Shown piece by piece: positions 30,203-37,624 of a stretch of DNA of 64,000 nucleotides (the first letter of the stretch is position 1; each line of letters opens with the position of its first letter). The notes beneath the pieces were generated by a model that worked only from the letters and a program-made list of their open reading frames with translations, was not told the DNA's origin and did no database searches. This stretch comes from Kineothrix sp. MB12-C1 (lineage in GTDB: Bacteria; Bacillota; Clostridia; Lachnospirales; Lachnospiraceae): the NCBI RefSeq assembly GCF_030863805.1, contig NZ_CP132957.1, forward strand, positions 1,612,001-1,676,000. The letters run 5' to 3'. Made by a program: the position numbers and the translations under genes.

Positions 30203-30922
30203 TTACTCCGTCGCACATGCATTGGAGATATACGTCATCGTAAGCATACAAAATACATACGTCTGAATTGCTCCTGAGAACAAATCAAAATATACATGAA
30301 GCGCTGCCGGCCATATAATCGCTATCTTCGATAACAAACCGTAAATCAGTGCCATCATAACAACACCCGACAAAATATTGGCGAACAGACGCAGCGATAG
30401 CGATATAGGTACCGCCACCTCTCCAATCAAATTAATCGGTGCCCATATGGGCCAGGGATCACACAAGCCCTGCAAAACTCCCTTTACCTTCTGGTATTTG
30501 AACTGATTGTAATGAATAATCGCAAACGTCATAATACCAAGAGCTAAAGTAACGCCATAATCGGCAGTCGGCGGTCTGAGCCCGAATAAACCAGAAATAT
30601 TGCTGATTAGAATGAAGATAAATATGGTTCCGATGTAATTGCGGAAATTGACCGCATGTTTTCCCATTACTCCGCCTACCATATTGTCGAGCATCTCTAC
30701 AATCAGCTCCGCAATATTCTGAAACACTCCGGGAACCTCACTCGCATGCTTTATCGCCCGATTCACTGCCGCACAGAAACCTATGATAACAAGCATTACG
30801 ATTAAAACACACACATGTGTTGTTGTTATCCAGACGGTTTGCCCAAACAGCTCGTACGAAAATATACCGTGCACCATAAAGTCGATGCTATCAGCTGCGG
30901 ATAACAAAATTCCTTGTTCCAT
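30203..30922 (-). CDS. atpB: ATP synthase Fo subunit a
   Basis: A 239-residue membrane protein with five or six helices. The stator arginine lies in PISLSLRLFANILSGVVMM (about 170-190), and LRPPTADYGVTLALG is the conserved upstream helix. It forms the ion half-channels against the c ring. AAGGAGATGAAAGG precedes the ATG. Confidence 0.96.
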   Translation of the reverse strand: MEQGILLSAADSIDFMVHGIFSYELFGQTVWITTTHVCVLIVMLVIIGFCAAVNRAIKHASEVPGVFQNIAELIVEMLDNMVGGVMGKHAVNFRNYIGTIFIFILISNISGLFGLRPPTADYGVTLALGIMTFAIIHYNQFKYQKVKGVLQGLCDPWPIWAPINLIGEVAVPISLSLRLFANILSGVVMMALIYGLLSKIAIIWPAALHVYFDLFSGAIQTYVFCMLTMTYISNACATE

Positions 30923-30965
30923 CCTTTCATCTCCTTATGTTTATTTATGTTCCTGCCAGGATACC

Positions 30966-31403
30966 CTATTTCTTCTCCGGCATATCCTCCCTGTAAAAGG
31001 AGGAACATATTCTATGAGTAATCGGCTGAGCATAAGCCGCTACTTTCAATCCCATCAACGCCAAAAATGCAGACAACGGATTAGCTATTTCACTGAGCAT
31101 AATGATAGCCAACACAACTACAATAAACAGATATCTGATAATATTATATTTGGTGAGCTGCTTCTGCGCTGCATCCTGTGAGTAATTCAACGCCCTGTCA
31201 AGTCCCCACCACATGTGAGCACCAGCTCCTGCTGCTACCGCTGTACCCAGCCATATTCCAATACTGTAATTGAGCTTATCTGCCACAAACCATATACCGG
31301 TCATCTGGCAGAGAAGCCCCCAGAAAACAATACCGACAATTAACTCAAGCAGTGTTCTATCTATCTTTTTTCGTTCTCTCTGCATCCGATTTCTTTTTCC
31401 CAT
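30966..31403 (-). CDS. atpI: ATP synthase subunit I (AtpI-like)
   Basis: A 145-residue membrane protein with four hydrophobic segments, of the ATP synthase I family that assists c-ring assembly. The start at 31403 (MGKRNRMQRERKK) is chosen because GGGAG lies 8 bases upstream; this start overlaps the end of atpZ by 47 bases. An upstream in-frame codon would extend it further into atpZ. Confidence 0.85.
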   Translation of the reverse strand: MGKRNRMQRERKKIDRTLLELIVGIVFWGLLCQMTGIWFVADKLNYSIGIWLGTAVAAGAGAHMWWGLDRALNYSQDAAQKQLTKYNIIRYLFIVVVLAIIMLSEIANPLSAFLALMGLKVAAYAQPITHRICSSFYREDMPEKK

Positions 31404-31635
31404 ACGAGGTGTCTCCCTTGCTCTCCATGGTATATATTCTCCGAGCAAATATAAATACATTGCGAAATCCGGCTAAAGCCCCGATAAAGAATAATATAAT
31501 CATCCAATAAGCTGTACCTAACTTCTCATCGATATACATTCCGGCAAAAGAACATAAAAAAACAGGGACGAGCATATTAATACCGAATTGAGTAATCATT
31601 GTCAATGCATGGTATACATTTTTCCCGTATTTCAA
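31357..31635 (-). CDS. atpZ: AtpZ/AtpI-like small ATP synthase accessory protein
   Basis: A 92-residue protein with two membrane helices (about 10-30 and 40-62) and a charged C-terminus, of the F0F1-ATPase subunit family that precedes atpI in clostridia and is linked to sodium or magnesium handling. It starts at TTG with GGTGG 8 bases upstream. It is the first gene of the atp operon behind a promoter at 31676-31704. Confidence 0.85.
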   Translation of the reverse strand: MKYGKNVYHALTMITQFGINMLVPVFLCSFAGMYIDEKLGTAYWMIILFFIGALAGFRNVFIFARRIYTMESKGDTSYGKKKSDAERTKKDR

Positions 31636-31675
31636 TGCGCTTCCACCTTTCTGTTCTTTGCCGACCCTTTTATTG

Positions 31676-31704
31676 ATTATACCGATTTTCTTAGCTCATG
31701 TCTA
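31676..31704 (-). promoter_or_regulatory. Promoter of the atp operon
   Basis: On the minus strand TAGACA and TATAAT are 17 bases apart, about 40 bases before the atpZ start. Confidence 0.65.
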
Positions 31705-31800
31705 GCACAATACACAGAAATACCTTTTCAAATTATGTTATTTACCGGGTTGACTTTTATTTTCTTTGCATGTAATATTTTGAAGTATATACACTCATAA

Positions 31801-31890
31801 ACGCATACCTTGTCCGCACGCGGCCACGGTATGTTTCTTGCACACTCGCCTTGCTCGGCGCAGTATAATATTGCTAAAATATTTATACAT
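31801..31890 (+). repeat. Single degenerate copy of the 79-bp repeat unit
   Basis: CCGCACGCGGCCACGGTATG then TTGCACACTCGCCTTGCTCG and GCAGTATAATATTGC match the unit at 5131-5415, with point changes (for example GCCTTGC for GCTTTGC). It lies in the divergent atpZ-DUF402 gap. Confidence 0.88.
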
Positions 31891-31931
31891 AAGCGCCGCC
31901 ATTTATGATCCGCGGCGAGACAGGAGGGCTT

Positions 31932-32408
31932 ATGGCAAATCCCATTCTTTATCGTCAACGAATCATTCCGGATGAACGTATCCTTTTAAAAGATGACATC
32001 ATTGTCACCTGTAGCGAGGACGTTATCGTCACTAAATGGAATGCACTGAAACCAAAAAAGGATCTCCATCACGGCTATTCTTGTTATTTGCTGAAGCAAG
32101 GACTTAAGGTGAGTAAATTTTACCGCGAAGACGGTTCTCTTCTCTATTGGTATTGCGACATTGTGGAGTATATCTATGATTCTGAAACAAATTCCTTAAC
32201 CTCTCTCGACCTTCTGGCAGATGTTATTATTTATCCCGATGGCTTTGTGAAGGTTATCGATTTAGACGAACTTGTGACTGCTCTTAATAACAGTCTTTTG
32301 GAAGAAGATCTTTTAAAGGAGTGTTTACTCCGTCTCAATCAGCTCCTGCAAATTATATATAACGGCAGCTTTTACACCTTGCAGCAATATATCGAGGATA
32401 TATTATAA
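31932..32408 (+). CDS. DUF402-family protein
   Basis: A 158-residue cytoplasmic protein. The start at 31932 follows AGGAGG. The core WYCDIVEYIYDSETNSLTSLDLLADVIIYPDG matches the DUF402 fold, whose characterised members are nucleoside phosphatases or RNA-binding (FomD, Ntdp); the catalytic residues Tyr, Asp, Asp and the final DLDEL are present. The physiological substrate is unknown. It is a single gene, divergent from the atp operon, ending in a terminator. Confidence 0.85.
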   Translation: MANPILYRQRIIPDERILLKDDIIVTCSEDVIVTKWNALKPKKDLHHGYSCYLLKQGLKVSKFYREDGSLLYWYCDIVEYIYDSETNSLTSLDLLADVIIYPDGFVKVIDLDELVTALNNSLLEEDLLKECLLRLNQLLQIIYNGSFYTLQQYIEDIL

Positions 32409-32442
32409 GGTTTTATTGAATTACATATTATATATACTGAAT

Positions 32443-32492
32443 AAGAGCCACTATACAGGGATTATATCACATTACCCTTTATAGCGGCTCTT
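32443..32492. terminator. Terminator between DUF402 gene and cell-wall hydrolase gene
   Basis: AAGAGCCACTATA and TATAGCGGCTCTT pair over 13 bases with one mismatch; convergent genes on both sides may share it. A T-rich stretch follows on the plus strand. Confidence 0.7.
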
Positions 32493-32529
32493 ACTATATT
32501 TAGAGTTCTGCGACCCTAAGAGCTTATTT

Positions 32530-33702
32530 TTAATAAAATACGTGGCCTCCGATTCGAATGCCGCTCAACCCCTCGATAGGAGTGCGGAAATACACGCAAT
32601 TTCCTACATTCGTATTCCCTTTCATAGCATCATCTGCCGCCTGGTAACAACTGGCAGTCGCCTTTCCTTCTGCCAGAGCAATCGCAAGCCGTCCGCTTCC
32701 CACCGGCGAGAACTGTGATCCCTGATAAATAACACCTACCACCGAATCAGGATATACAGAGCTTAGTACGCGGTTAATTACAACTGCTCCTACAGCAAGC
32801 TGCCCGGTATAACCTTCTCCCCCTGCTTCACAATAAATCAAATTCGCCAAAAGATACCGATCTCCCTCGGCAAAGCTCACCTCGGAAATATCCCTCCATG
32901 CTGACTGTGCCGCTAACTGTGAGAGACGAATTTCCTCTGCCAACTTCGCCTGCAGCTCAGAAATACTCGCTTCCTGTTCCTTAATTCGCTGTTCATAGGC
33001 AAGGGCATCCGCCTCCGCCTGTGAGATTTCATTTTTCTTACCGGCTATATTGCTGGAAGTTTGTCCTACAAGGCCTGATACCCGGCTCTTTTCCACTTCT
33101 ACCTTCGCCTTATATTCATCCAGTTCTTTTTTCTCTTCTTCCAATTGCTTCTCTGCTGCCGCAATTTGTTCCTTTGTTTCCGCATATTCTTGCAGCTTCT
33201 TCCTATCATAAGAAGATAGCTGTTCAATATAATCGCTCCGATTTATAAAATCGGAGAAATTTGCGGATGCAAAAAGTACTTCCAGCATAACATAATCCTG
33301 CGTTTCATAGATAAATTGAATTCTCTTTTTCATGCTTTCATACTGCCACTCTTCTGTAGCCTTTGCATCTGCCAGTTCTTCCCTTGTCTGCTCTATTTCA
33401 TCCTCTTTATCACTAATTTTATTTTCCAGCTCTTCCAGATTATCGCTAACCTCTTTCAATTGATTGTTAAGATTATGTAGATGTCCTTGTAAGGAATCCT
33501 TTTCTTGATTTAAATTCTGCAGCTCTTCCTGTGTCTGGCTCAAGTTCTCTTCTGTTTCTTTTTTTTCATTCTGAGCTTCCTGCAGCTTCTTTCTTGTAGC
33601 TTCTGTCGCATATACATTGGCTGCAGTCGTCGTAGGAATCATTCCCGCCAGCAATGCTATCGTGAGCATCACTGCCATATTCTGTTTTCCTTTGTACTTC
33701 AT
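32530..33702 (-). CDS. Secreted cell-wall hydrolase with coiled coil and SleB/CwlJ-like domain
   Basis: A 390-residue protein: signal peptide (about 1-30, ALLAGMIPTTTAANVYA), a long coiled coil (about 35-255, rich in Glu, Gln, Lys heptads) of the PcsB/EnvC sort, and a C-terminal Hydrolase_2 domain (about 280-390, LIYCEAGGEGYTGQLAVGAV with the likely catalytic Glu). SleB/CwlJ domains cleave peptidoglycan, classically spore cortex; here the coiled coil suggests activity controlled at a membrane complex such as the division site. GGCGGAAAGTT precedes the ATG. It follows the dCMP deaminase gene. Confidence 0.88.
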   Translation of the reverse strand: MKYKGKQNMAVMLTIALLAGMIPTTTAANVYATEATRKKLQEAQNEKKETEENLSQTQEELQNLNQEKDSLQGHLHNLNNQLKEVSDNLEELENKISDKEDEIEQTREELADAKATEEWQYESMKKRIQFIYETQDYVMLEVLFASANFSDFINRSDYIEQLSSYDRKKLQEYAETKEQIAAAEKQLEEEKKELDEYKAKVEVEKSRVSGLVGQTSSNIAGKKNEISQAEADALAYEQRIKEQEASISELQAKLAEEIRLSQLAAQSAWRDISEVSFAEGDRYLLANLIYCEAGGEGYTGQLAVGAVVINRVLSSVYPDSVVGVIYQGSQFSPVGSGRLAIALAEGKATASCYQAADDAMKGNTNVGNCVYFRTPIEGLSGIRIGGHVFY

Positions 33703-33747
33703 AACTTTCCGCCCGCCTTATGCTTCGCCAATATGCAACCATCCGCC

Positions 33748-33787
33748 GTAACTGTTCAGTAAATGCGCAGACCTACTGAATAGTTAC
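33748..33787. repeat. Full-length dispersed hairpin repeat
   Basis: GTAACTGTTCAGTA and TACTGAATAGTTAC form a 14-bp stem with one mismatch around a 12-base loop (AATGCGCAGACC). It begins 7 bases after the dCMP deaminase stop on the minus strand. This is the best copy of the family in the window. Confidence 0.85.
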
Positions 33788-33793
33788 TATCCG

Positions 33794-34273
33794 CTACATA
33801 TCAAGTTCTACCTTACGTCCTGTTCTCTGGTATCTGTAATATCTTATGCCCGCTGCATCCAGCATGCGTTTCGACGCCATCGTTGTCGGTGTATCTGCAT
33901 ATTTATCACTATCGTAGACAATTGTTTTAATCCCTGACTGAATGATAGCCTTCGCACATTCGTTACAAGGGAACAAAGAAACATATATCTTAGCCCCCTC
34001 CAAGCTGCCTCCTCTATAATTCAATATGGCATTCAATTCGCTATGTGTAACATATGCATATTTAGTATCGTACACTTCTCCTTCTCTATCCCATGGAAAT
34101 TCATCGTCAGAGCATCCTGACGGAAAGCCGTTATAACCCATGGATAAAATCTTATTATCCTCACTGACAATACAAGCCCCCACCTGTGTGTGAGGATCTT
34201 TAGAGCGCATCCCCGACAGCTTCGATACGCCCATAAAATACTCATCCCATGAAATATAGTTCTTTCTTTTCAT
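33794..34273 (-). CDS. dCMP deaminase
   Basis: A 159-residue zinc enzyme that turns dCMP into dUMP for thymidylate synthesis (ComEB-type). The zinc and catalytic motifs are HSELNAIL (His, Glu) and PCNECAKAI (two Cys). The N-terminus SWDEYFMGVSKLSGMRSKDP and TQVGACIVSEDNKILSMGYNGFP are typical. It lies 50 bases after upp on the same strand. Confidence 0.94.
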   Translation of the reverse strand: MKRKNYISWDEYFMGVSKLSGMRSKDPHTQVGACIVSEDNKILSMGYNGFPSGCSDDEFPWDREGEVYDTKYAYVTHSELNAILNYRGGSLEGAKIYVSLFPCNECAKAIIQSGIKTIVYDSDKYADTPTTMASKRMLDAAGIRYYRYQRTGRKVELDM

Positions 34274-34323
34274 TTTTAAACTGTACCCCTTTCAAAGTCG
34301 GAGACTTCGCGCCTAAGCTATTC

Positions 34324-34953
34324 TTATTTCGTTCCGAATATTCTGTCTCCCGCATCCCCTAATCCGGGAATGATATATCCGTGATCATTCAGCTTCTCAT
34401 CCAAAGCGCCAATATACATATCCACATCAGGATGCATATCTTTCATCTTTTCCACACCCTCCGGAGCTGCCAGGATACACATGAAATGAATATTTCTACA
34501 TCCCTTATCCTTAAGCATCTGAATGGCTGCCACTGAGGAACCGCCTGTCGCAAGCATCGGGTCTACGACAAATACCTCTCTATCCGCACAATCAGCAGGA
34601 AGTTTACAATAATATTCTATCGGATTCAAGGTGTCCGGATCACGATACAGGCCGATATGTCCTACCTTAGCTGCCGGAATTAATGTCAACATACCATCCA
34701 CCATTCCAAGCCCTGCCCGAAGAATCGGAACAATTGCCATTTTCTTACCTTTAAGCACCTTTGCCGTCGCTTCACAAATCGGTGTTTCTATTTTCACATC
34801 GGCAAGTGGAAGATCTCTCGTCGCTTCATAGCAGATTAAAGTTGCAATCTCGCTGATCGTCTCTCTGAAATCCTTCGTTCCCGTATCTTTTCTTCTGATA
34901 TAACCAATCTTGTGCTGAATGAGCGGGTGATCCATAATTACTACTTTTGCCAT
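34324..34953 (-). CDS. upp: Uracil phosphoribosyltransferase
   Basis: A 209-residue salvage enzyme making UMP from uracil and PRPP. It has the N-terminal [35 protein letters not shown], the PRPP loop [17 protein letters not shown], and the C-terminal [18 protein letters not shown] that binds uracil. AGGAGGTATTG precedes the ATG. The order rpiB-upp-dCMP deaminase near the atp operon is common in Firmicutes. Confidence 0.97.
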   Translation of the reverse strand: MAKVVIMDHPLIQHKIGYIRRKDTGTKDFRETISEIATLICYEATRDLPLADVKIETPICEATAKVLKGKKMAIVPILRAGLGMVDGMLTLIPAAKVGHIGLYRDPDTLNPIEYYCKLPADCADREVFVVDPMLATGGSSVAAIQMLKDKGCRNIHFMCILAAPEGVEKMKDMHPDVDMYIGALDEKLNDHGYIIPGLGDAGDRIFGTK

Positions 34954-35017
34954 TGCAATACCTCCTGTGTACGCTGTTTGTTTTATTATCTTAATGACTT
35001 ACTATCTGATAAGTTTA

Positions 35018-35470
35018 TTATCTCATAAACTTCTCTTCTACCGCTGCAATTGCGTTAACTCTTCTGGAGTGCTTCTCCTCTTCGGAGAATTCCGTGCGAA
35101 GAAATTCTTCCACGATACCGAGTGCAAGATTAACCCCTACAATACCTGCACCGAGCGCGAGTACATTCGCATCATTATGTTCCCTTGTCAGCCTGGCAGA
35201 GACAGTGTCCGCACAGAGAGCACATCGAATTCCTCTTACCTTATTGGCCGTAATGGAGATACCAATTCCCGTTGTACAGATTACAATTCCCTTTTCACAT
35301 TCACCTGCAGCTACCGCTTCCGCAGCCGCACGTCCAAATTCCGGATAATCACAGGATTCCATTCCCGAACAACCGTAATCCTTATAAGCAATTCCTTTCA
35401 CTTCCAGATATTTAATAATTTCTAATTTCAGCCCATAACCGCCATGGTCACATCCTAATGCAATTGTCAT
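35018..35470 (-). CDS. rpiB: Ribose-5-phosphate isomerase B
   Basis: A 150-residue RpiB/LacAB-family enzyme interconverting ribose-5-phosphate and ribulose-5-phosphate. Motifs ALGCDHGGYGLK (with Asp and His), YPEFGRAAAEAV and ICTTGIGISITANKVRGIRC (catalytic Cys region) are present. GGAGAAACTT precedes the ATG. Hairpin repeats fill the 178 bases between it and the upstream tsaC gene. Confidence 0.95.
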   Translation of the reverse strand: MTIALGCDHGGYGLKLEIIKYLEVKGIAYKDYGCSGMESCDYPEFGRAAAEAVAAGECEKGIVICTTGIGISITANKVRGIRCALCADTVSARLTREHNDANVLALGAGIVGVNLALGIVEEFLRTEFSEEEKHSRRVNAIAAVEEKFMR

Positions 35471-35504
35471 AAGTTTCTCCTTTATTCTTATTTTCTCATA
35501 TATT

Positions 35505-35531
35505 GTAACTGCTCAGCACCTTCACAGTTAC
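35505..35531. repeat. Copy of dispersed GTAACTG inverted repeat
   Basis: GTAACTG and CAGTTAC surround CTCAGCACCTTCA. It is followed by CAAAGCAAAGATTGCTTTG (35532-35550) and an imperfect hairpin with CACCTTCGGTG (35555-35590), so this gap carries three stem-loops in a row. Confidence 0.6.
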
Positions 35532-35616
35532 AAAAGCAAAGATTGCTTTGTGAAAATCCATTGGAATCACCTTCGGTGATGGGATTTCCACCTGTTTTAC
35601 CACATATTCTTACGAT

Positions 35617-35652
35617 CAGTGCAGAAATTGCGCAAATCTGCTGAATAGTTAC
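35617..35652. repeat. Copy of dispersed GTAACT-TTCAG repeat after tsaC
   Basis: CAGTGCAGAAATTGCGCAAA followed by TCTGCTGAATAGTTAC. The arm overlaps the end of the tsaC gene region and begins at its stop on the minus strand. Close relatives lie at 63303-63337 and 33748-33787. Confidence 0.7.
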
Positions 35653-36713
35653 CATATATGTTCTATATGATGCCCTGCCGCTTTTAACAGCCGATTCATA
35701 ATGGCTTGTCCAATGCCTCCGCTCTTTGCCGTGTCATCAAAAGCCTCTGAATAAATCGCCGTCACCCCTTCATCATCGAATTCCCGCAGTATCCGATAGA
35801 GTGCCCTTGCAATGGATTCCTCATCCTCTCTTTTGCCCGCACTTTTAATACTATCTCCTATATAAAGAGAAATAGTCGCGTCCGTTCCGATAATTCCGAC
35901 CTTTTCTCCTCCCTCACGCATCCTCTCCGCTCTTCGATTAATTTCCTTCACTACATCTTCCTGCGTTCCGGCAATAATCGTAAGATTCCCTTTTGGTGCA
36001 TAATGTCTATACTTCATACCCGGAGCTTTCGGTGCTTTGTCAGTGGTATCGCTTAAAATCGTCCGGTCAACCTTCACCTCGCCGAGAACCTCTTCCAACA
36101 TTGCTTTCGTAATATAACCGGGACGCAGTATCATCGGAATCTCCTCTGTCAAATCAACAATCGTTGACTCCAGCCCGATACCCACTTCTCCGCCGTCTAT
36201 TAGCATTTCTATTCTACCTGACATATCTTCTTCTACATACTTCGCAAGAGTAGGACTTGGTTTACCCGATGTATTCGCACTCGGTGCCGCAATATATCCG
36301 CCCGCTGCCTCGATAAAAGCGAGAGCCACCTTATGCCGCGGCATCCTGACTGCCACCGTATCGAGTCCCCCTGTTGTCGTATAAGGTATTTTCTCCGACT
36401 TATGAAGTATCATAGTAAGAGGTCCGGGCCAGAAAACTTCCGCCAGTTTCCATGCCGTCTCCGGCACTTCCTTCACAATTGCCTTCATATCTTCCCGCCT
36501 GCAAATATGCACGATGAGCGGATTATCGGAAGGTCTTCCTTTCGCCCGATATATTCTTTCCGAGGACTTCTCATTTAAGGCGTCCCCGCCAAGTCCATAC
36601 ACCGTCTCCGTGGGGAAGGCCACCAGACCGCCGGATCTTATAATGTCTCCGGCATCCGCCAATATTTTTTCATTTATGCTCTGTTCATCCATAAGAACAA
36701 TTTTTGTTTCCAT
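35649..36713 (-). CDS. tsaC: L-threonylcarbamoyladenylate synthase (Sua5/YrdC/YwlC)
   Basis: A 354-residue enzyme of the two-domain Sua5 type. It makes threonylcarbamoyl-AMP for the t6A modification of tRNAs reading ANN codons. The YrdC domain (about 10-205) has GGLVAFPTETVYGLGGDA, RPSDNPLIVHI, ARMPR-like VRMPRHKVA and SANTSGKPSPT. The linker has PGMKYRHYAPK, and the C-terminal Sua5 domain covers about 225-350. It is the first gene upstream of rpiB-upp, an order shared with other Firmicutes (ywlC...upp-atp). Confidence 0.95.
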   Translation of the reverse strand: METKIVLMDEQSINEKILADAGDIIRSGGLVAFPTETVYGLGGDALNEKSSERIYRAKGRPSDNPLIVHICRREDMKAIVKEVPETAWKLAEVFWPGPLTMILHKSEKIPYTTTGGLDTVAVRMPRHKVALAFIEAAGGYIAAPSANTSGKPSPTLAKYVEEDMSGRIEMLIDGGEVGIGLESTIVDLTEEIPMILRPGYITKAMLEEVLGEVKVDRTILSDTTDKAPKAPGMKYRHYAPKGNLTIIAGTQEDVVKEINRRAERMREGGEKVGIIGTDATISLYIGDSIKSAGKREDEESIARALYRILREFDDEGVTAIYSEAFDDTAKSGGIGQAIMNRLLKAAGHHIEHIW

Positions 36714-36831
36714 TTAATTTCACCCCGTATAGTATACCACAATCACTTTTCTTTGTCTCTACTTATGTAAGAAGAATAGCACCAAAAGATCACGTTTCGT
36801 TTGCTATGAACACCATCGGTGTGAACAGTAA

Positions 36832-37548
36832 CTACTTTGAGTTCAAATACTGCAATACTCCCATATGTACCGCCCATGCTGCCTGTTCTTGATAAGTTCT
36901 CGAATTCAATTTCTCCGCTTCTCCCCTGTTCGATAGAAAACCGCATTCTACAATGACAATTGGTACCGATGTCTTTTTTAATAAATAATAACTATCATTC
37001 GCTTTCGCTTCTCTTTTATTATTCGGGTCTACCCCTGCTACAAATCTCTTTTGTATCAGCTCTGCCAGATACTTCCCGGTCGCGCTCCCGGTATAATAGA
37101 AGACCTGTGCCCCATGCACATATTCCTCCTGGTAGCTATTTTGATGAATGCTCACAACAATGTGCGGTTTAGCTTCCTCGATAATAGCAATCCTGCGCTT
37201 CATATCCTGCACTTTCTTGTTAGAGGTATTATCATCATACAGACCGCCATCATCCGTTCTCGTCATAACTACCTCAATATCAGCCGCCTCGAGAAAATCC
37301 TTCACCAACATCGCAATTTGCAAATTGATATCTTTTTCTAAAGCGCCGTTAATCCCAACCTTTCCGGGATCTGCTCCTCCGTGTCCTGCATCGATGACAA
37401 CACAGATTTTCTCGCCCTTATGCTGTTCTGAGAGCACTTTGTCCGCATTAACATAGGCGGCCCCCTCCCTCGCCACAAAATACATGGACACCAGAAGAAT
37501 TGCCGCCATTACAATGCCTAAAATCTTTCTCTGTTTTTCATCTATCAT
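36832..37548 (-). CDS. N-acetylmuramoyl-L-alanine amidase (Amidase_3)
   Basis: A 238-residue membrane-anchored hydrolase (N-terminal helix about 8-28). The Amidase_3 zinc site is visible: VVIDAGHGGADPG (His), GALEKDINL (Glu), and VVSIHQNSY (His); IVIVECGFLSN carries the catalytic Glu. It cleaves the bond between MurNAc and L-Ala of the peptide stem. It resembles CwlD, which acts in spore cortex maturation, although a vegetative role is possible. GH18 gene lies upstream on the same strand. Confidence 0.92.
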   Translation of the reverse strand: MIDEKQRKILGIVMAAILLVSMYFVAREGAAYVNADKVLSEQHKGEKICVVIDAGHGGADPGKVGINGALEKDINLQIAMLVKDFLEAADIEVVMTRTDDGGLYDDNTSNKKVQDMKRRIAIIEEAKPHIVVSIHQNSYQEEYVHGAQVFYYTGSATGKYLAELIQKRFVAGVDPNNKREAKANDSYYLLKKTSVPIVIVECGFLSNRGEAEKLNSRTYQEQAAWAVHMGVLQYLNSK

Positions 37549-37624
37549 GGATTTCTCACTTATATTCTCACCATTACTCCAATCTATGAAATATAAGAGA
37601 GAAAAATGAACAAATTTCTCTTTT

